From Erodium maritimum (Eukaryota > Streptophyta > Magnoliopsida > Geraniales > Geraniaceae): a stretch of 64,000 nucleotides of DNA. The stretch spans positions 11,909,001 to 11,973,000 of the forward strand of contig OY997594.1 in assembly GCA_963921825.1 (NCBI GenBank), given 5' to 3'. Numbering within the stretch: the stretch's first letter is position 1; each line of letters starts with the position of its first letter. The position numbers and the translations under genes are program-made. Positions 1 through 11,901 of the stretch are shown one piece after another. The notes below the pieces were generated by a model that did no database searches, had not been told where the DNA came from, and worked only from the letters and a program-made list of their open reading frames with translations.

Positions 1-1373
1 ACACATCCTACGCATGTATACTAGACACGTCCGGTTATTAGTAATTGAAAGGCGATTATTCTAGTTATTCGCATCCTATATGCAATCTAGGACCTTTCCG
101 ATTTTATTAACCTAATAGGCATACTAAGGTATTAAATTACACGAGGAGTTTAGTACTTTCCCTACCTCAAGGACTTCCTCTAATAATACTCCTAGCTGCT
201 GACGACCGGGCCAACTCCGTCTTCTTGGGCGAAGTCCAAGTTCGAGTCTGGGTTTACAGACAAAAGGTCCAATCAGTCCCGGTAGTCCAAGGTCCTTTGA
301 ATTATCTAGTTCAATCCAATTAATTATCAAATTTTAAACAATTTTTCTAAATTAATTAAATAATTAAGTTGTCGACCCGAGTCCGACCCGGATCCGTGAT
401 CCGACCCGAATCCGGACCCGAATTCGACTCGGTTCAGACCCGATTCCAGAACCGGTCCAAGCCCGAGTCCAGACTCGTCCGGTTCATGGCCTGGCCCAAA
501 CCCTCAGTCAGTGGCCCAAGTCAACCGGCCCAAAACCTCTTCCAGGCCCAAGGCCCGCCAGCCTCATCCTCGAGTTCGTTTAGCTCCAGCGAGGTTCGCG
601 TGTTCCGGCCACCGTCTCCGGCGGCGACAACACCCAGAACTCACGCGAAGAGCCGGAGGAGCTAGGGGAAATGACGGCGGAGCTCGGCCGTGGCTGGACG
701 AGGGCTAGGGTGTCAGGTACGACGTCAGGAACCGAGCTTCGCTCAGATCTAGGGTTCGCGATACGCCGGCGGTGGTTCCGACCCAAAAATCGTCGAATCG
801 AGCTCGGACCAGCCGGAACCCAGTAGAAGTGAGGTCGGGGAAGAAGGAAATAGGGGTGAGAGAGCTCGATTCAAGTCCGATGAGGACGAACCAGCAGCAA
901 AACTCCGGCGAGGCTTCGGGCTCGCGCGGCTCTGAAGGCGGACGGAGAAGAAGAGGAAGGTGAGGGAAAAGGAGCGGTAGAAGACGTGGTTGAGGGTGAG
1001 GTTGCAGACGGAGGTGAAAGGGAAGGAGAAACAGGCGAGAGACGCACTATAACTCAAGCGACGGTGAACAGAGGTGAGAGCGAGGAAGACGAGCTCGGGA
1101 GAGAGAGATGGAGCGTCCTCGGTTCGCGTGCATAGATCTGGAGCTGAAGCGGCGCGTTTTGCCCTTTTGTTCGCTAGGGTTCGCGAAACCGGGCCGGTCG
1201 TCTGGGCTGGGAGCGCGCGAGTTGGGCTACAGCATGGCTCGGCCCAAGCCCGAGTGGAGCTGACCCAAAACCAAAACCCTTTTTTTTCTTCTCAAAGCTT
1301 TACTTGTTGCAAAAACTCACCCAACGTTTCAATTTTCAAACTATTACCCTTTAGAAATAAGTGCGGTTTTATA
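1..1373 (-). repeat. 3' LTR of element A (partial)
   Basis: Matches 12742-14139 nearly throughout, with indels totalling about 25 bp. It ends at 1373 in GGTTTTATA, where the other LTR has GGTTTTACA, so one terminal base is mutated. Bases 369-480 hold a CpG-rich block of CCGACCCG/GGATCC-type repeats found at a comparable place in other Tekay LTRs here. Short open frames in this stretch are not conserved between copies and are not genes. Confidence 0.87.
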
Positions 1374-1412
1374 GTCCACCCCCCTTAAAAGAATTTCGTC
1401 CTCGAAATTTAA
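1374..1412 (-). other. Polypurine tract and pol-3' conserved block of element A
   Basis: Read on the minus strand, the block AATTTCGAGGACGAAATTC is followed by TTTTAAGGGGGGTGGAC and then the 3' LTR. The same order (block, TTTTAAGAGGGGTAG, LTR) is seen in element B at 27164-27202. This is the purine-rich primer for plus-strand synthesis and fixes the element's orientation. Confidence 0.85.
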
Positions 1413-3850
1413 AACGAACATTCTCCTCTTGACCCTATCTCAGGGAACGTCCTGCTCAAGACTCACCAACGAGGGATCCGCGGTGCACTTCCGCAGTTGG
1501 AACATGGAAGACGATAGGTAACGGCTCAAATTCTGCCAAAAACCTCAAAAGGTCTGATTAGTTGCGGGGTCAACTTGCCTCCGTCATTGTTGAACCATAT
1601 TGGGCCCTCTTTCGAACTCACCCTCAGGAATATCTGATCACCGATTGAAACTCAAGAGGCCTGCGCCTTTCATCTGTGTAACTCTTCTGTCGGCTCTGCA
1701 CGGTCTTTAACTTTTTCCGAATCTACGCGACCTTCACTTAATTGTGCTTCCCTAGATCACGCTAGTTACTCAAACACCATGCTTGGCGGTGACAAACAGC
1801 CTTACTTAACAGACTACAATTTCAACGGGTAACAAGCCATGTCAAAACTCCAAGAATCATCGAGTAACCACAACGAGTCGATAACCACTCAAACACTAAG
1901 ACGTATCAAGTAGTGGTCTAGATGTCCTATACCGGGATCCTCAACGGTATAGATATCTTACCGTCACAGAAAACATCGGTCTAGATACTCGGTACCGGAA
2001 TTTTCCGTCGGCATCGGTATCACCTCGGAACAAACGACGTCGGCCCAGACATCCCATACCGGAATTTCCGTCGGTATAGGCGTCATGCAGGAACACTCCG
2101 TAAATCGAACAAATTCGGAACCACACACATACGCAACTTCTCCATTTCTTCCTTAGTAACCGTTACAAGGACAATTCACACCAGAATTCAAACACTACTA
2201 AGTCATGACCAACCACAAGCAATTTTACAAGGAAGTAATACACCATGCATTCGTCAAGAAAATAGATCTTGCAATCGCTGAAGGGTTTGGAACAACCACT
2301 CGTTTCACCACATCTTGTGGAAAGGTGGGCGTACTTCAACCAGGGAAATATACAATTTACCGATATCCAGTCGGAAGGCGGCACGCCTCAAAACATACCA
2401 CGATCAAAGGCTCTTGTCATACCAAGCATGGCACACTTGTTCAATCATAGTAACGGGTCACACCGGTTAAACCTTATCAAGATTCTCAACCTGATAACGG
2501 ATTAGTCATTCAATAAGTATCACAATCCTAGATCATGGAAAAACCCTCAAAACTCAACTGCGATCGATCAAGAAGGTTATTCAACGTGCGATATTTCTTT
2601 TACCGTTGATACTTGCTCACATACTAACAATCGACCAACTTATAAGTCGTTTCATCCGAGTCATTACCATAATGAGTTTACAACAAGCATTGAAATCTCG
2701 CGAATTTGAACGGTCTTTGGGGTACCTTGCGCGTAAATCTTCACACGTCTTTCAAACAACTTAGGACCAGTCACTGGTCCACTCTAAATTCTTAATGTGC
2801 TCTTCATGGCACAAAACCTGACCTACCATGTGATGCTTCGTGCGGTGCACTCTTGTTATTTGCCTGGAAGCTCGCGGTAGTCGTATTACGCTAACTGTTT
2901 CCGGATCTCGACGTGAGGTGCTCTCACTTCTACGGTGTAACTTAGCGGTTACGCTAGTCCTTGCGGGACGTTGGCATTCATTCGTCCTTTGTCGACAAAG
3001 ATACGTCTTGGTACTCGGTTCGCGTTCTCCGTATACGGCTCTGCTGGAACTATCGGTTGATGTCGCTGTAACTCTTGATGTGTGTTTGACTGTACTGTGT
3101 GACGCGAATGATGTGACTCTTGAACACGTCTTCTTGCTGCTGCGCGGCTCGAACTCTCTTCTTGATCCGCTACATGCTCCGATCTTTGGTGTCATCGTTG
3201 TTAGCCGTCTTCTTCTGGAATTTGTCGCGTCGGTACTGAGTGTCGATTCTTCCACTGGATGCGGTCCATCTTCCGGTGGTCTTCATGCCTCCTTAGCGCT
3301 CCGTTCCGCTCCTTCTTGAAGTCGTGCTGCAATCTTCACGGCGGTGCGCTCGGACAGGTCCTCCGTCTTCTTGGCTCTTCGGCTGACGTATTGAGTTGGT
3401 CAACTCCGTTGGCGTGGGTCTGCCTGGTCTAAGGATGTTGGCGTCATCTCAAAGGTTCGAATCTCATGACCTGGAATTTTTTAGCGGGGGTATGGGTCCA
3501 CCACGCTTCCGATATGCTACTCAGATCTTATCGTTACTTGGTCATCTCCGGTGACCGTTCAGACCGTTTACTGGTCAAGGCTGCAGCCTTTCACTGCTCG
3601 GGCATTCGTTGCTGATAGCATTCGATGAACGCCTGTTGTTTCACCAATGAGTTCTTAAAACTCGATCCGCACTCTCGACGAAGGACAGCCTTTCCCGTAC
3701 TACTAGGTCTGTTACTCCTCTTTCAAACTCAAACTGACACTAGTCGGTACTACCACACCCTTAGTCGGTGTGTTAAGATACGGGTGGGCTTGCTAGTTTT
3801 AAACTCGTTCCATCATAAAGTAATCACGAAACAATACAGCCAAGTGTATT
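1413..3850 (-). pseudogene. Decayed pol remnant of element A
   Basis: Minus-strand translation of about 1440-1640 recovers a GPY/F-like module (GGKLTPQLIRPFEV) followed after a gap by SQLRK, both matching the integrase C-terminus of element B. No chromodomain or DDE residues can be read. Further up only short broken frames remain, including a 164-codon frame at 2761-3255 with no recognisable reverse-transcriptase motif. The span is about 1 kb too short for a full Tekay pol, so deletion is inferred. Three imperfect copies of a roughly 65-bp unit built on ATACCGG...CCGTCGGTAT lie at 1913-2090. Confidence 0.6.
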
Positions 3851-4168
3851 ACTCAAGTGTCAGCAAACACGAAATCCAAAATGTAAATCGTAACTCTAAG
3901 TGCTCTCAAGATCGGTATCAAGTCCCTCGGCTCGGGGCCGGACAATCGCGTACACTCTGCCCTGTTGAGTCTGAGGTCCTCCTGTCGGTGGTAGTGGAAG
4001 AATCTGCTGTTGTGGTCGTTGTACGGGTCCCCTCCCAAGTCAGTCAGGGCACACTGTGGAGATGTGTCCCGATCTGCCGTAGTGATAACATGTCCTCTCA
4101 TCTGGACGCGACCTCTCTTCGGCCCTCGCCGGACTACCTGCAGAGCGGTCTGCTGATCCATCATTCAA

Positions 4169-5953
4169 TGTGACGCCCTGCGGGTTTAAGCGCAAACTTG
4201 AGCACGACAAGTGCACCGGCCGTCAAGTAGTAATCGGATTTGAAGTCCGGAATATCGAGCCCAAAGGAGCAATAGAAAATCACTCACTATTCAAAGCTTG
4301 TAGCTAAACTGTTTCGGTAAAAATCGAGTTTTTATGTTTTGAAAATAAACCTATAACGACTAAAAAGAAAATACAGAATTTAACAGAGAGTTTTCTTATC
4401 TTGAATCAAGTGAAGAGAGATCAAGGGCACGGGTTCATCGAGTTCATTCCATAAAATTGAACACGTTCGATTGTAGCGATGTCGATTTATTTTAGAGGCA
4501 AAAAGTTGTCTCGACTCTAGTCCTAACTTCTTTCGAACGATTCGGACCCTAATGGAATCTAACCACCGAGTTCTTTCGACTCTCGATGTAGGAAGACCCA
4601 AAGCGTTAAGCTCTATGACAACTTCTAACTTTCGACCAAACAAGTCTATAGCTATTGCAATTGTATTAACCCCGCTAGTTCTAGCTAGAGTTCAAATCCA
4701 ATTTACGATCGATTTTAGACCAATTAGAATTCTCTTTTTTCAAGCGTTAAATTCTAATTCAAAGCAATTATCAAGCCTACACGGGAGATAAAGCATTAAG
4801 CACAAATCGATCATAAACACTAAAACAACTCAACAATCACCACAATCGAAGCATCCAATTTATAGAAATCACTACTCTAATCCTCCATAACCCTAGAAAT
4901 TGGGGGTTTAGGTGTTCATGGTGAGAAAATGCAATGATGAAAATAAGCAAACAATTAAACTCATAATCAAGATGAAAGTTGAGATACAATCACCGAATTA
5001 GTCGTCCAAAGTTTGTTCTTCCTCTCCTCCAATCTCTAACCTTGATGCTCTTGAAAATCCACCAAAAGAAATCCACTTGTCTAGTCAATAATAGAGCTTC
5101 TCTCCAAAAATCAACACCCAAATTAATCTCAAATGATTCTCTTTCCACCAAATATTTTTATTCTAAGCAAATGATTTCAAAATAATAAACTCTCTTACAA
5201 ACTCTCTGAAAAAAAGAAAATAAAAACTGTACAGGAAATGATCCTCGGTTCTCTCTGTGTTCTGTGTTGTCCTCTCTGTAAAAATGGTGTTGAAGCCCTC
5301 CTAAATGAAGCAGATCTCCCTTTTTATCAAGTGCGGCGCAACAAAAACAATGGGAGAGAGATGGGGTTGCTGCCCTACACGCGTCAGAGGGAGAGAGGAG
5401 CTTGAACCGGGACAAGTGTCAGCTGGAGAGGGGCTGCGGGCCGGACAGGTGACGGACAGATGGAGGCTGACGGCTGATGGGAGAGACAGCAGGGACACGT
5501 GGCAGGACGTGGGCGAGCCACGCGGGCAGGGGCGGGGCCGGCGGCGGGCGCTCGGACACGTGTCGCGCGGAGGGAGCTGGCGGCTGGGCTTGGACACAAC
5601 ACGTGTCAGTTTCTGACTTGTTGCTTCATTTTTGCTCCTTTTCCGCTTTTTTGCTCGCTCCGGCTTCGTTTGGACTCCGATCGATCTCGTTCTTGCGCCA
5701 AAAAATTCCTCTTTTCAAGACCTACAAAACAAGACCAATCATGAATATATTTCGAAGTGGACAAAATCAACCCTCTTGACGGTCCACAAGCACAAAACAC
5801 CCAAAATACGCCGGAAATCCATCAAAACACCGAACATATCGATAAAATCAATTATTCATGCTAAACCTACATATATGATAGAAAATCGGGACTAAAAGAC
5901 TGTATAACTCGATCTAATGTGGCCTTTTTATGTGTTAAAATGCACCCGCATCA
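4169..5953 (-). repeat. LTR2 family, copy 1 (solo-LTR-like insertion in gag of A)
   Basis: In minus orientation it begins TGATGCGGGTGCATTTTAAC and ends CCCGCAGGGCGTCACA, so it has TG...CA ends and short terminal inversions (TGATGCGGG/CCCGCA). A second copy is at 24028-25517 (+). About 1.79 kb long with no coding capacity; the GC-rich stretch at 5330-5610 gives spurious open frames. I found no matching 5-bp duplication (TTCAA on one side, GCAGT on the other), so one boundary may be off or rearranged. The family is an LTR retrotransposon of undetermined clade. Confidence 0.65.
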
Positions 5954-7351
5954 GCAGTCCTGGCCCAGATGTCCCAACTGTTTGCACGAAGGACAAACTG
6001 TGCCGCCGGGGAAGGTCCAATAGACGTTACTTCCCCAACCCGTCGTGTCCCACCGGACTGGGTCTGTGGCTGAAACAATCCTGAGGTCCTCTGCCTCCTA
6101 GGATCGCGACTCTCTAACGGCCTCAGGAAGCCACTCGGCCTCGGCCTGGTCTTCCGCGCTCTGGCGGTCTGCCGAAAATGCTTCTCAACGGCTAGTGCCT
6201 GGTCCACTAGTATAGAAAAATCCTCATCCTGAGGGCAGTAACTCGATCCGCGGTTGACGGGATGAGTCCTCTCTCGAAACGCCTGCGGTGCCTCTCCTCG
6301 GTCTACACCATCTCGGGCGCGAAGCGAGACAGGGACGTGAACCTCGCCTCATACTCAGAGACGGTCATCCCTCTCTGCTGCATATCCAAAATTTATTGGT
6401 GTCGGTCATGTAAGAACCGCTCCCGGTCGATCCTGGTCGAACCGGTGACCTTTAGAGACAAGTTTGACTTTCCGCCGGAAAAGTCAACCGGGGACGCAAG
6501 AAGTCACTCGGGGCTTTTCCGGGGCCCAACGAGCTTAGCCGTCATCACGGTTAGCTTAGTTGGGCCATTTCCTTCAGTTTGACTGTAATATTGGGTAGGT
6601 CAATTTTTGGTCAAACGTGGGCGTTATTTCGGTCTTTTCCGATAAAATCTTGGAAGCTGAAATTTATTTAAATAAAATTGACCCTCACATGAAAGTTGTC
6701 ATGTTTGGCTTGGAGGATGAGAAAGGGAGCTTAAATTGACTCTTATACCCTCCCAAGTTACCTTTAAAAGGATAGGACCTTAAGGGCTTTTTAGTATTTG
6801 GACCAAATAGGTCATTTAAAGCAACTTGAGCACACAAATCAGCTCACACTCTAGTGTTGCAGCCGAAAATCACAAGGAGAGAGCAAGAGAGAAGCTCATT
6901 TCTTGAGGAAGAAGATAGTGAAGAAAGCTTGGATTTTGGAGCTAGTTCTTCATCCTTTTGCCTCCTTTTTGCTTCCCTCTTCTTCATCTCATCATCCTAG
7001 AGGTATGTATGCTCTCAACTCTTCATTTCATCTACTCTCAATTCATGGGTTTTGTGGGTTTTGGCTTGAAGTTGATGAACTAGCCTTGTGTTTGTCTCTT
7101 GGAGAAGGAGTAGTGAAGTAGGATGTTGGGATGATGCTTTTGTTAAAGTTTTGATGAACATTTTGGAACTTTTGATTTGATTGTGATTTGGAGAATCATT
7201 AGAAACTTGTTTATTTGTTGATTCCTACCATGGGTAAAGGAGTTTTGGAGGTATTTAATGGTTTTGAGAGCTGGAAATGGTTAAAAATGGAGTTTGGGTG
7301 TGGATTTTCGGAGAAAAGGAGCTGGAGGTTGAAGAAGGGCGGAACTGCCCT

Positions 7352-7495
7352 GGAGCGTCACGGATCCGTGACGGATCCCGTGACGGGTGACGTCACGGCT
7401 CCGTGAGGGAGACCGTGACGGCACACGTCACGGTTCCGTGACGTCTCCCGTGAGGGTCGGTGTCACGGCTCCGTGACCGTGTCCGTGACCGACCA
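7352..7495. repeat. Palindromic CGTCACGG/CCGTGACG cluster in S1
   Basis: The motif CGTCACGG-NN-CCGTGACG recurs in inverted pairs across about 140 bp. The first copy, CGTCACGGATCCGTGACG, is a perfect 18-bp palindrome. The block is far richer in CpG than its surroundings. Other Tekay LTRs in the window carry differently worded GC-rich repeats at an equivalent place. Confidence 0.8.
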
Positions 7496-8341
7496 GTTCA
7501 GATGGGTTTTTGAGGGTTTTTACCACCGTCTTGATCTTGGTTTGGAGTTGAACTTTGGAGGGGTTTTGGGGACCTTTTGTTACTGTTAAGTGGAGTCTAA
7601 TTATAGTTTGTTTTGTGTTCAAAGACCACAAGACCTTGAAGAACGAAGACCTTGAAGAAAGAAGACCTTGCCGGTACCCGTGTGAAGGACGGTGTGGTGA
7701 CTATCGTTGTGACAACAGAGTGTTAAGAGGAAGACCATGAGGTAGGGAAAGTCTTAACTTCTCAATTAAATAACGCTTAGTATGCATGTTAGGTTAATAA
7801 AAATGGAAAGGTCCTAGAATTGCCTATAGGATGCGAATAACTAGAATAATCGTCTTTCAATTACTAATAAATGGATGAGTCTAGTATGCATGTTTAGGAT
7901 GATGACAATTAGTGAAGCTTGCTTTCAATACTTGGGAATTGATTTACTGGTAGAGAGGCTGTGAAGAGCTCTCGGATTAGTTGTGTGCTAGGTTCACATG
8001 CTTGGTTGCTAGTATTAGGATATTCAAGAGTCTAATGGAACTAGATCGAATGCATGCTTGATTGTTCTTGGTTTTACTTGAATGCTTGAATGGTGATTAA
8101 TTGTTGATTGAACGGATGATCGAGTATGACTGGTTGTGCCAAGGGGTACAATCAGGTGATCGATGTACCGATGGTTCGTGGCAGGTAAGTATACGGTAAG
8201 TGTGGAATGGTATTGGATGTCTTCGTTGTGATGAACGTGTGCCTTGACGAGTGTTGATTGATGATTGAATGATAATGCTAGTTCCTTTATCTTTATTCTT
8301 AAGTTGTATGTTTGAATGGTTGTTTGGTTCGGTACTACACC

Positions 8342-8359
8342 GGGGGGGGGGGGGGGGGG
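8342..8359. repeat. (G)18 homopolymer in S1
   Basis: Eighteen consecutive G before TAATCCGGTGCCGTTGTGGT. The same locus in LTR C (30119-30139, opposite orientation) is a C-run with one interruption, so the homopolymer belongs to the LTR family. Confidence 0.9.
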
Positions 8360-8402
8360 TAATCCGGTGCCGTTGTGGTGGTTGGAGTTGAACAGATGCA
8401 GT

Positions 8403-8690
8403 GGGATATTGAGTGATGTGAGGAGCTTATAGCTCGGCAGATCCTACGGGATATTGAGTGATGTGAGGAGCTTATTGCTCGGCAGATCCTACGGGATATT
8501 GAGTGATGTGAGGAGCTTATTGCTCGGCAGATCCTACGGGATATTGAGTGATGTGAGGAGCTTATTGCTCGGTAGATCCTACGGGATATTGAGTGATGTG
8601 AGGAGCTTATTGCTCGGCAGATCCTACAGGATATTCATTGATTATTGGGGCCAGAGTGCTCGGCAGATCCTGCGGGATATTGATTATGGT
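8403..8690 (+). repeat. 45-bp minisatellite in S1
   Basis: Five full 45-bp units start at 8403, 8448, 8493, 8538 and 8583, followed by a degenerate copy. Each contains GAGTGATGTGAGGAGCTTAT and CTCGGCAGATCCTACGGG. The unit length is divisible by three, so it produces a repetitive open frame that is an artefact. Confidence 0.95.
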
Positions 8691-9135
8691 TACTGAGGTT
8701 TCACCCAAGTGGGTGTGTCCTACGGGAGCACTACTTGGTTCCCTATGATTTATGGTCCTTTGGAGGCATATCCGAATTGTTTTCGGTGCCCGATGCATGT
8801 ACCTCCTCTGGACTGAGGGAAAATCTGATATGACAGGGATACTCTGGTGGATTGGAATATGGGAACCGAGGTGATCCCAGAATCTATCCATGGATCGGAG
8901 GCTCGAGAAAGCAAGTGGTTGACAGTATATTGATTGCTCCCATTTTACTCTTATTGATTCGTTAAAGTAATTCTTATGAACTCCTTATGTTACGGTTACC
9001 CTGAGGCTATTGTATTATTGTAATTATTCTTGTTTCTTTATTATTTCCTTGTTAATTGTATTAAATTGTTGTTCGAGTTACCTTTGTAAGCAGTTTACTA
9101 TTGACCTAGGGTTGAGTTATTAAGGTTTTTCCTAC

Positions 9136-9149
9136 TGAGCGTAAGCTCA
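9136..9149 (+). other. Conserved GNRA stem-loop in S1
   Basis: TGAGC-GTAA-GCTCA: a 5-bp stem with a GUAA loop in sense RNA, 302 bp before the LTR end. It is followed 28 bp later by the acceptor-like GTTTTACAG|G (AG at 9176-9177). Confidence 0.6.
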
Positions 9150-10861
9150 CTCCCTTTGGTTTCTGACTGTTTTACAGGCGTGCCGGATGTCTGGTGAGTT
9201 CGAGGCTCGGGAGCTTTTGGACTTCTTGGGGTTTTTAGTAGAGTTATGTTGGTCTTGTGTATTGAACATCCTTTATCTTACTATTTACGTTGAGCTGTGA
9301 CTCACGAGGATTTTGAACTATTTGTTTACATATATTGATTTTGATGGAGTCTTTATGTGATTTTAGAGTTTTATCAATCGTATATGATTCCTATTTATTC
9401 TAACTCAGGTCACGTCTCAAGTCCGGTCAAAACCGGATTTGGGGCGTGACAGGTCATCTCGAACAAATAGAGGGAAAATACTGTTCCAGGAACAGTTTGC
9501 TGAACAGCTGAAGGTCATCTTCAACTCTGGTCTGCACATATTGCCACCAATTGTATGCTTCTCCCTCAAGCTGAAAGGTCGCGAAAGACACTCTTAAACG
9601 ACTATCAGATACCTCAAACGTATCCAGGTTGCGGTTAATCCGTCCAACCAACCTGCGACATCCACGGGGTCTGAACTCCCGGAGTCGACTGATGTGCCCA
9701 GCTTGCGAAAATCTATGAGTACCTGGGCCGTATGGCTGTCAAAATGGCCTGGCCTCTCGACATAGGCGGTGGTAGCCGTGGGCACGGTCTCTGGTGCCGG
9801 TGTTGCGGTCTCCTGCTGAGCGCTGCTCGCTGCTAGTACTGCGCGAACCACCTCCTCTAGAGGGGCCGCCTGAGTGGGCTCTGCGACTGGAAGAACTCTA
9901 TGTTGTAACCCTGACGGTCCACCCTCAAAACTCTGGTGCTCTGTGGAAGCAGCACCCTGGGCATTCGCTGCCTCTGCCTGCCCAACAGCTGGTGTCTGGC
10001 TCTGCCCCACAGTTGGGCGGCTCCTGGTCCCTCTCGGGATGTAAACACGGAACATCTCGTATACTCGTTGCATTTATAACGTATATGGTCATAATTCTAT
10101 TTAACTCAAGCGGTTCGATTCAACATAAAGGGACGTCCTCATGCGTCTTAAAGGGATCCTACTTGGATCGATAGTACGTAGCATAGTCATATATAATACT
10201 TATATAGACAAAGATGTCCGTACCTTTTGCGTCTCACAACATCAAGCAAGTAATGCAATCAACTCCCACATGAGGTACAGTTTCAAACAATCACACAATC
10301 AATATACCAGACCGGCCTAAGTCTCGGTCTGGTATCTTCCCATCACGTGGGGTTCAAATCATAGCACAACAATTCCACAATTTGTGTCCTCAATTTCTTT
10401 CTCATAAGTCTCAATTCTTTTCATAAATCTCAACACCTTACTTTTCTCTTATAACATTCATGTCGATCTCGCGTCGTTATAACCCGATTCAAGCGTCCGT
10501 GAATCCCGTTGTAACCACTTGACATCCCCCTATCACGCTCGACTATGGTGGCGCCCCAGAGTCAACCCGTGATAGTGTAAACATTTCAGTTCTACAGAAA
10601 TTTCGGCATGACCTATTCGTATTTTCCACTAACCATCCGCTTAAGCGGGACATTTACTAATCAAATTAACACAGCATTCAGCACACCAGGTTCCCACAAT
10701 AATCAAAAGTACACATAACAGTGAGATGCTGTCAATACCACTCGGGCTTCTACCCTTTACTCAAATAACACCCAAATCATACACACAAGTGAAGCAATAG
10801 CGATCACGCAATAATTCATTAGCAATACACACATAACAAGACTCCCTTAACGCGCCGGACC

Positions 10862-11187
10862 TCACGGCTATAGCACTATTTACCGACACTCGGCCGGAAG
10901 GAAGGCGCACCCTACCACGGTTCATAGCTCGTTTTACCGACGCTCAGTCGGAAGGTAGGTACACCTTGTCACTGGCAATAGCACGTTTTACCGACTCCTA
11001 GTCGGAAGGTAGGAACCCCTTATCCCAGAATCACAACACGTTCTACCGACACTCGGTCGGAAGGTAGGCACACCTTAATACTGTCAACAACACGTTTTAC
11101 CGACTCTCAGTCTTAAGGTAGGCACACCTTATCACAGAATCTAAGCACGTTTTACCGACTTCTAGTCGGATGATAGGCACACCTCAA
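10862..11187 (-). repeat. Tandem hairpin array in the leader of element A
   Basis: Six imperfect copies of a roughly 58-bp unit, each with TTTACCGAC...GTCGGAAGGTAGG in plus-strand reading. The CCGAC and GTCGG halves form an inverted repeat in most copies. The array lies in the untranslated leader between the primer-binding site and gag, so genomic RNA would carry serial stem-loops. Confidence 0.8.
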
Positions 11188-11561
11188 CAATTCAAAACTT
11201 CAAATTTAGGAATCATGAAACGGCCAACCCAGGTGGCAACACACTTAACAAATGGCTTACTCAACAACCAATTCAGAACGGCTCAATCATTGCTCGTTAA
11301 CCCAATCCCGATCTCAACCGTTCGGCTTCACCGATCACTGTAACTTACAGTCAATAGGGCAAGGATACCAATCAAGCAATGCAACCATTTTAATATAAAA
11401 GATTCATACTTGAACAGTCACTAAAACAATCAAAACTTGAGTCGTTTCAACTCTACGCATCGGATATTCCCGACTTGCGTCACTGAGTACCACGACTTAG
11501 ACCACCTAACTCTACCCACTTAATTGACGTTCGGTCCGAAGTTTTGAAAACGAGTTCAAAA

Positions 11562-11583
11562 TGAAACCAGACTCTGATACCAA
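11562..11583 (-). other. Primer-binding site, initiator tRNA-Met type
   Basis: Minus-strand TGGTATCAGAGTCTGGTTTC lies 2 bases inside the 5' LTR. The leading TGGTATCAGAG is complementary to the 3' end of plant initiator tRNA-Met, the usual primer of Ty3 elements. Confidence 0.88.
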
Positions 11584-11887
11584 ATTGTCACTCCCCAAAT
11601 CCGGTTTTGGCCGGACTCGAGACGTGACTTAAGTTGACAATTAAATAGTAACAAAGTAATAATAAAACTGATTTATTGCTCAAATAGGTTCCGATCAATA
11701 CTCAAGTAATATGTTCAAAATCGTAAATAAGAGTCAAGGCTCTATATAGAATACGTAAAATATGAGGTTCAGTACAGATGACCAACACATCTCTAAGCTA
11801 AACACCCTGACTATCCAGAAGCTCCCGAGCCTCGAGTCCACTAAACCTCAAGCAAGCCTGTACAAACAATGGATAAACAACAGTGGA

Positions 11888-11901
11888 TGAGCTTACGCTC
11901 A
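11888..11901 (-). other. Conserved GNRA stem-loop in 5' LTR of A
   Basis: Minus-strand TGAGC-GTAA-GCTCA, 302 bp from the LTR terminus. An extra A-U pair extends the stem to 6 bp here. The acceptor-like TTTGTACAG|G ends at 11858. Confidence 0.6.

Larger units (their letters stand above)
6409..9451 (+). mobile_element. Tekay solo LTR S1, TSD GGTCA
   Basis: Begins TGTAAGAACCGCTCCC and ends TTTGGGGCGTGACA, the same termini as the 3' LTR of element B. It is flanked by GGTCA at 6404-6408 and 9452-9456. No internal domain is present, so it is a solo LTR left by recombination between the LTRs of an element that inserted into gag of A; gag resumes on both sides. The 3043-bp LTR contains a palindrome cluster (7352-7495), an 18-G run (8342-8359), a 45-bp minisatellite, and a GNRA-type hairpin (9136-9149). 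Confidence 0.93.
3853..10073 (-). pseudogene. gag of element A, split by two LTR insertions
   Basis: Gag is readable in three minus-strand pieces: 10073-9452, 6408-5954 and 4168-3853. The first piece has a Gln/Ala/Pro-rich N-terminus, then (after a frameshift near 9650) the Retrotrans_gag core with FATFQLEGEAYNWWQ. The second continues with MTVSEYEARFTSLSRFAPEM and reaches a zinc-knuckle-like CxxC...GHLGQDC. The third contains a second knuckle-like GHISTVCP and a GRVYAI stretch typical of the Gag-protease boundary. Stops (for example a TAG just after PEMV) and frameshifts occur throughout. In life this would be the capsid/nucleocapsid precursor packaging the element RNA. Confidence 0.8.
10074..11585 (-). 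other. 5' untranslated leader of element A
   Basis: About 1.5 kb between the 5' LTR and the first gag frame. It has no open frame of note. It holds the primer-binding site next to the LTR and the hairpin array at 10862-11187. Confidence 0.75.

Noticed and set aside
3405-3475. tRNA-like segment with B-box-like AGGTTCGAATCTC
   Set aside because: No complete cloverleaf and no acceptor-stem pairing; single occurrence within the pol remnant of A. A SINE fragment remains possible but unsupported.
4164-5958. Target-site duplication for LTR2 copy 1
   Set aside because: TTCAA and GCAGT differ; the boundary may be misplaced or the site rearranged.
8454-8696. Repetitive open frame with a repeated SDVRSLLLGRSYGI unit
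   Set aside because: Arises because the 45-bp minisatellite unit is a multiple of three; it lies in a solo LTR.
10862-11187. CRISPR-like array
   Set aside because: Repeats are imperfect with no unique spacers of fixed length, and the context is a plant retrotransposon leader.
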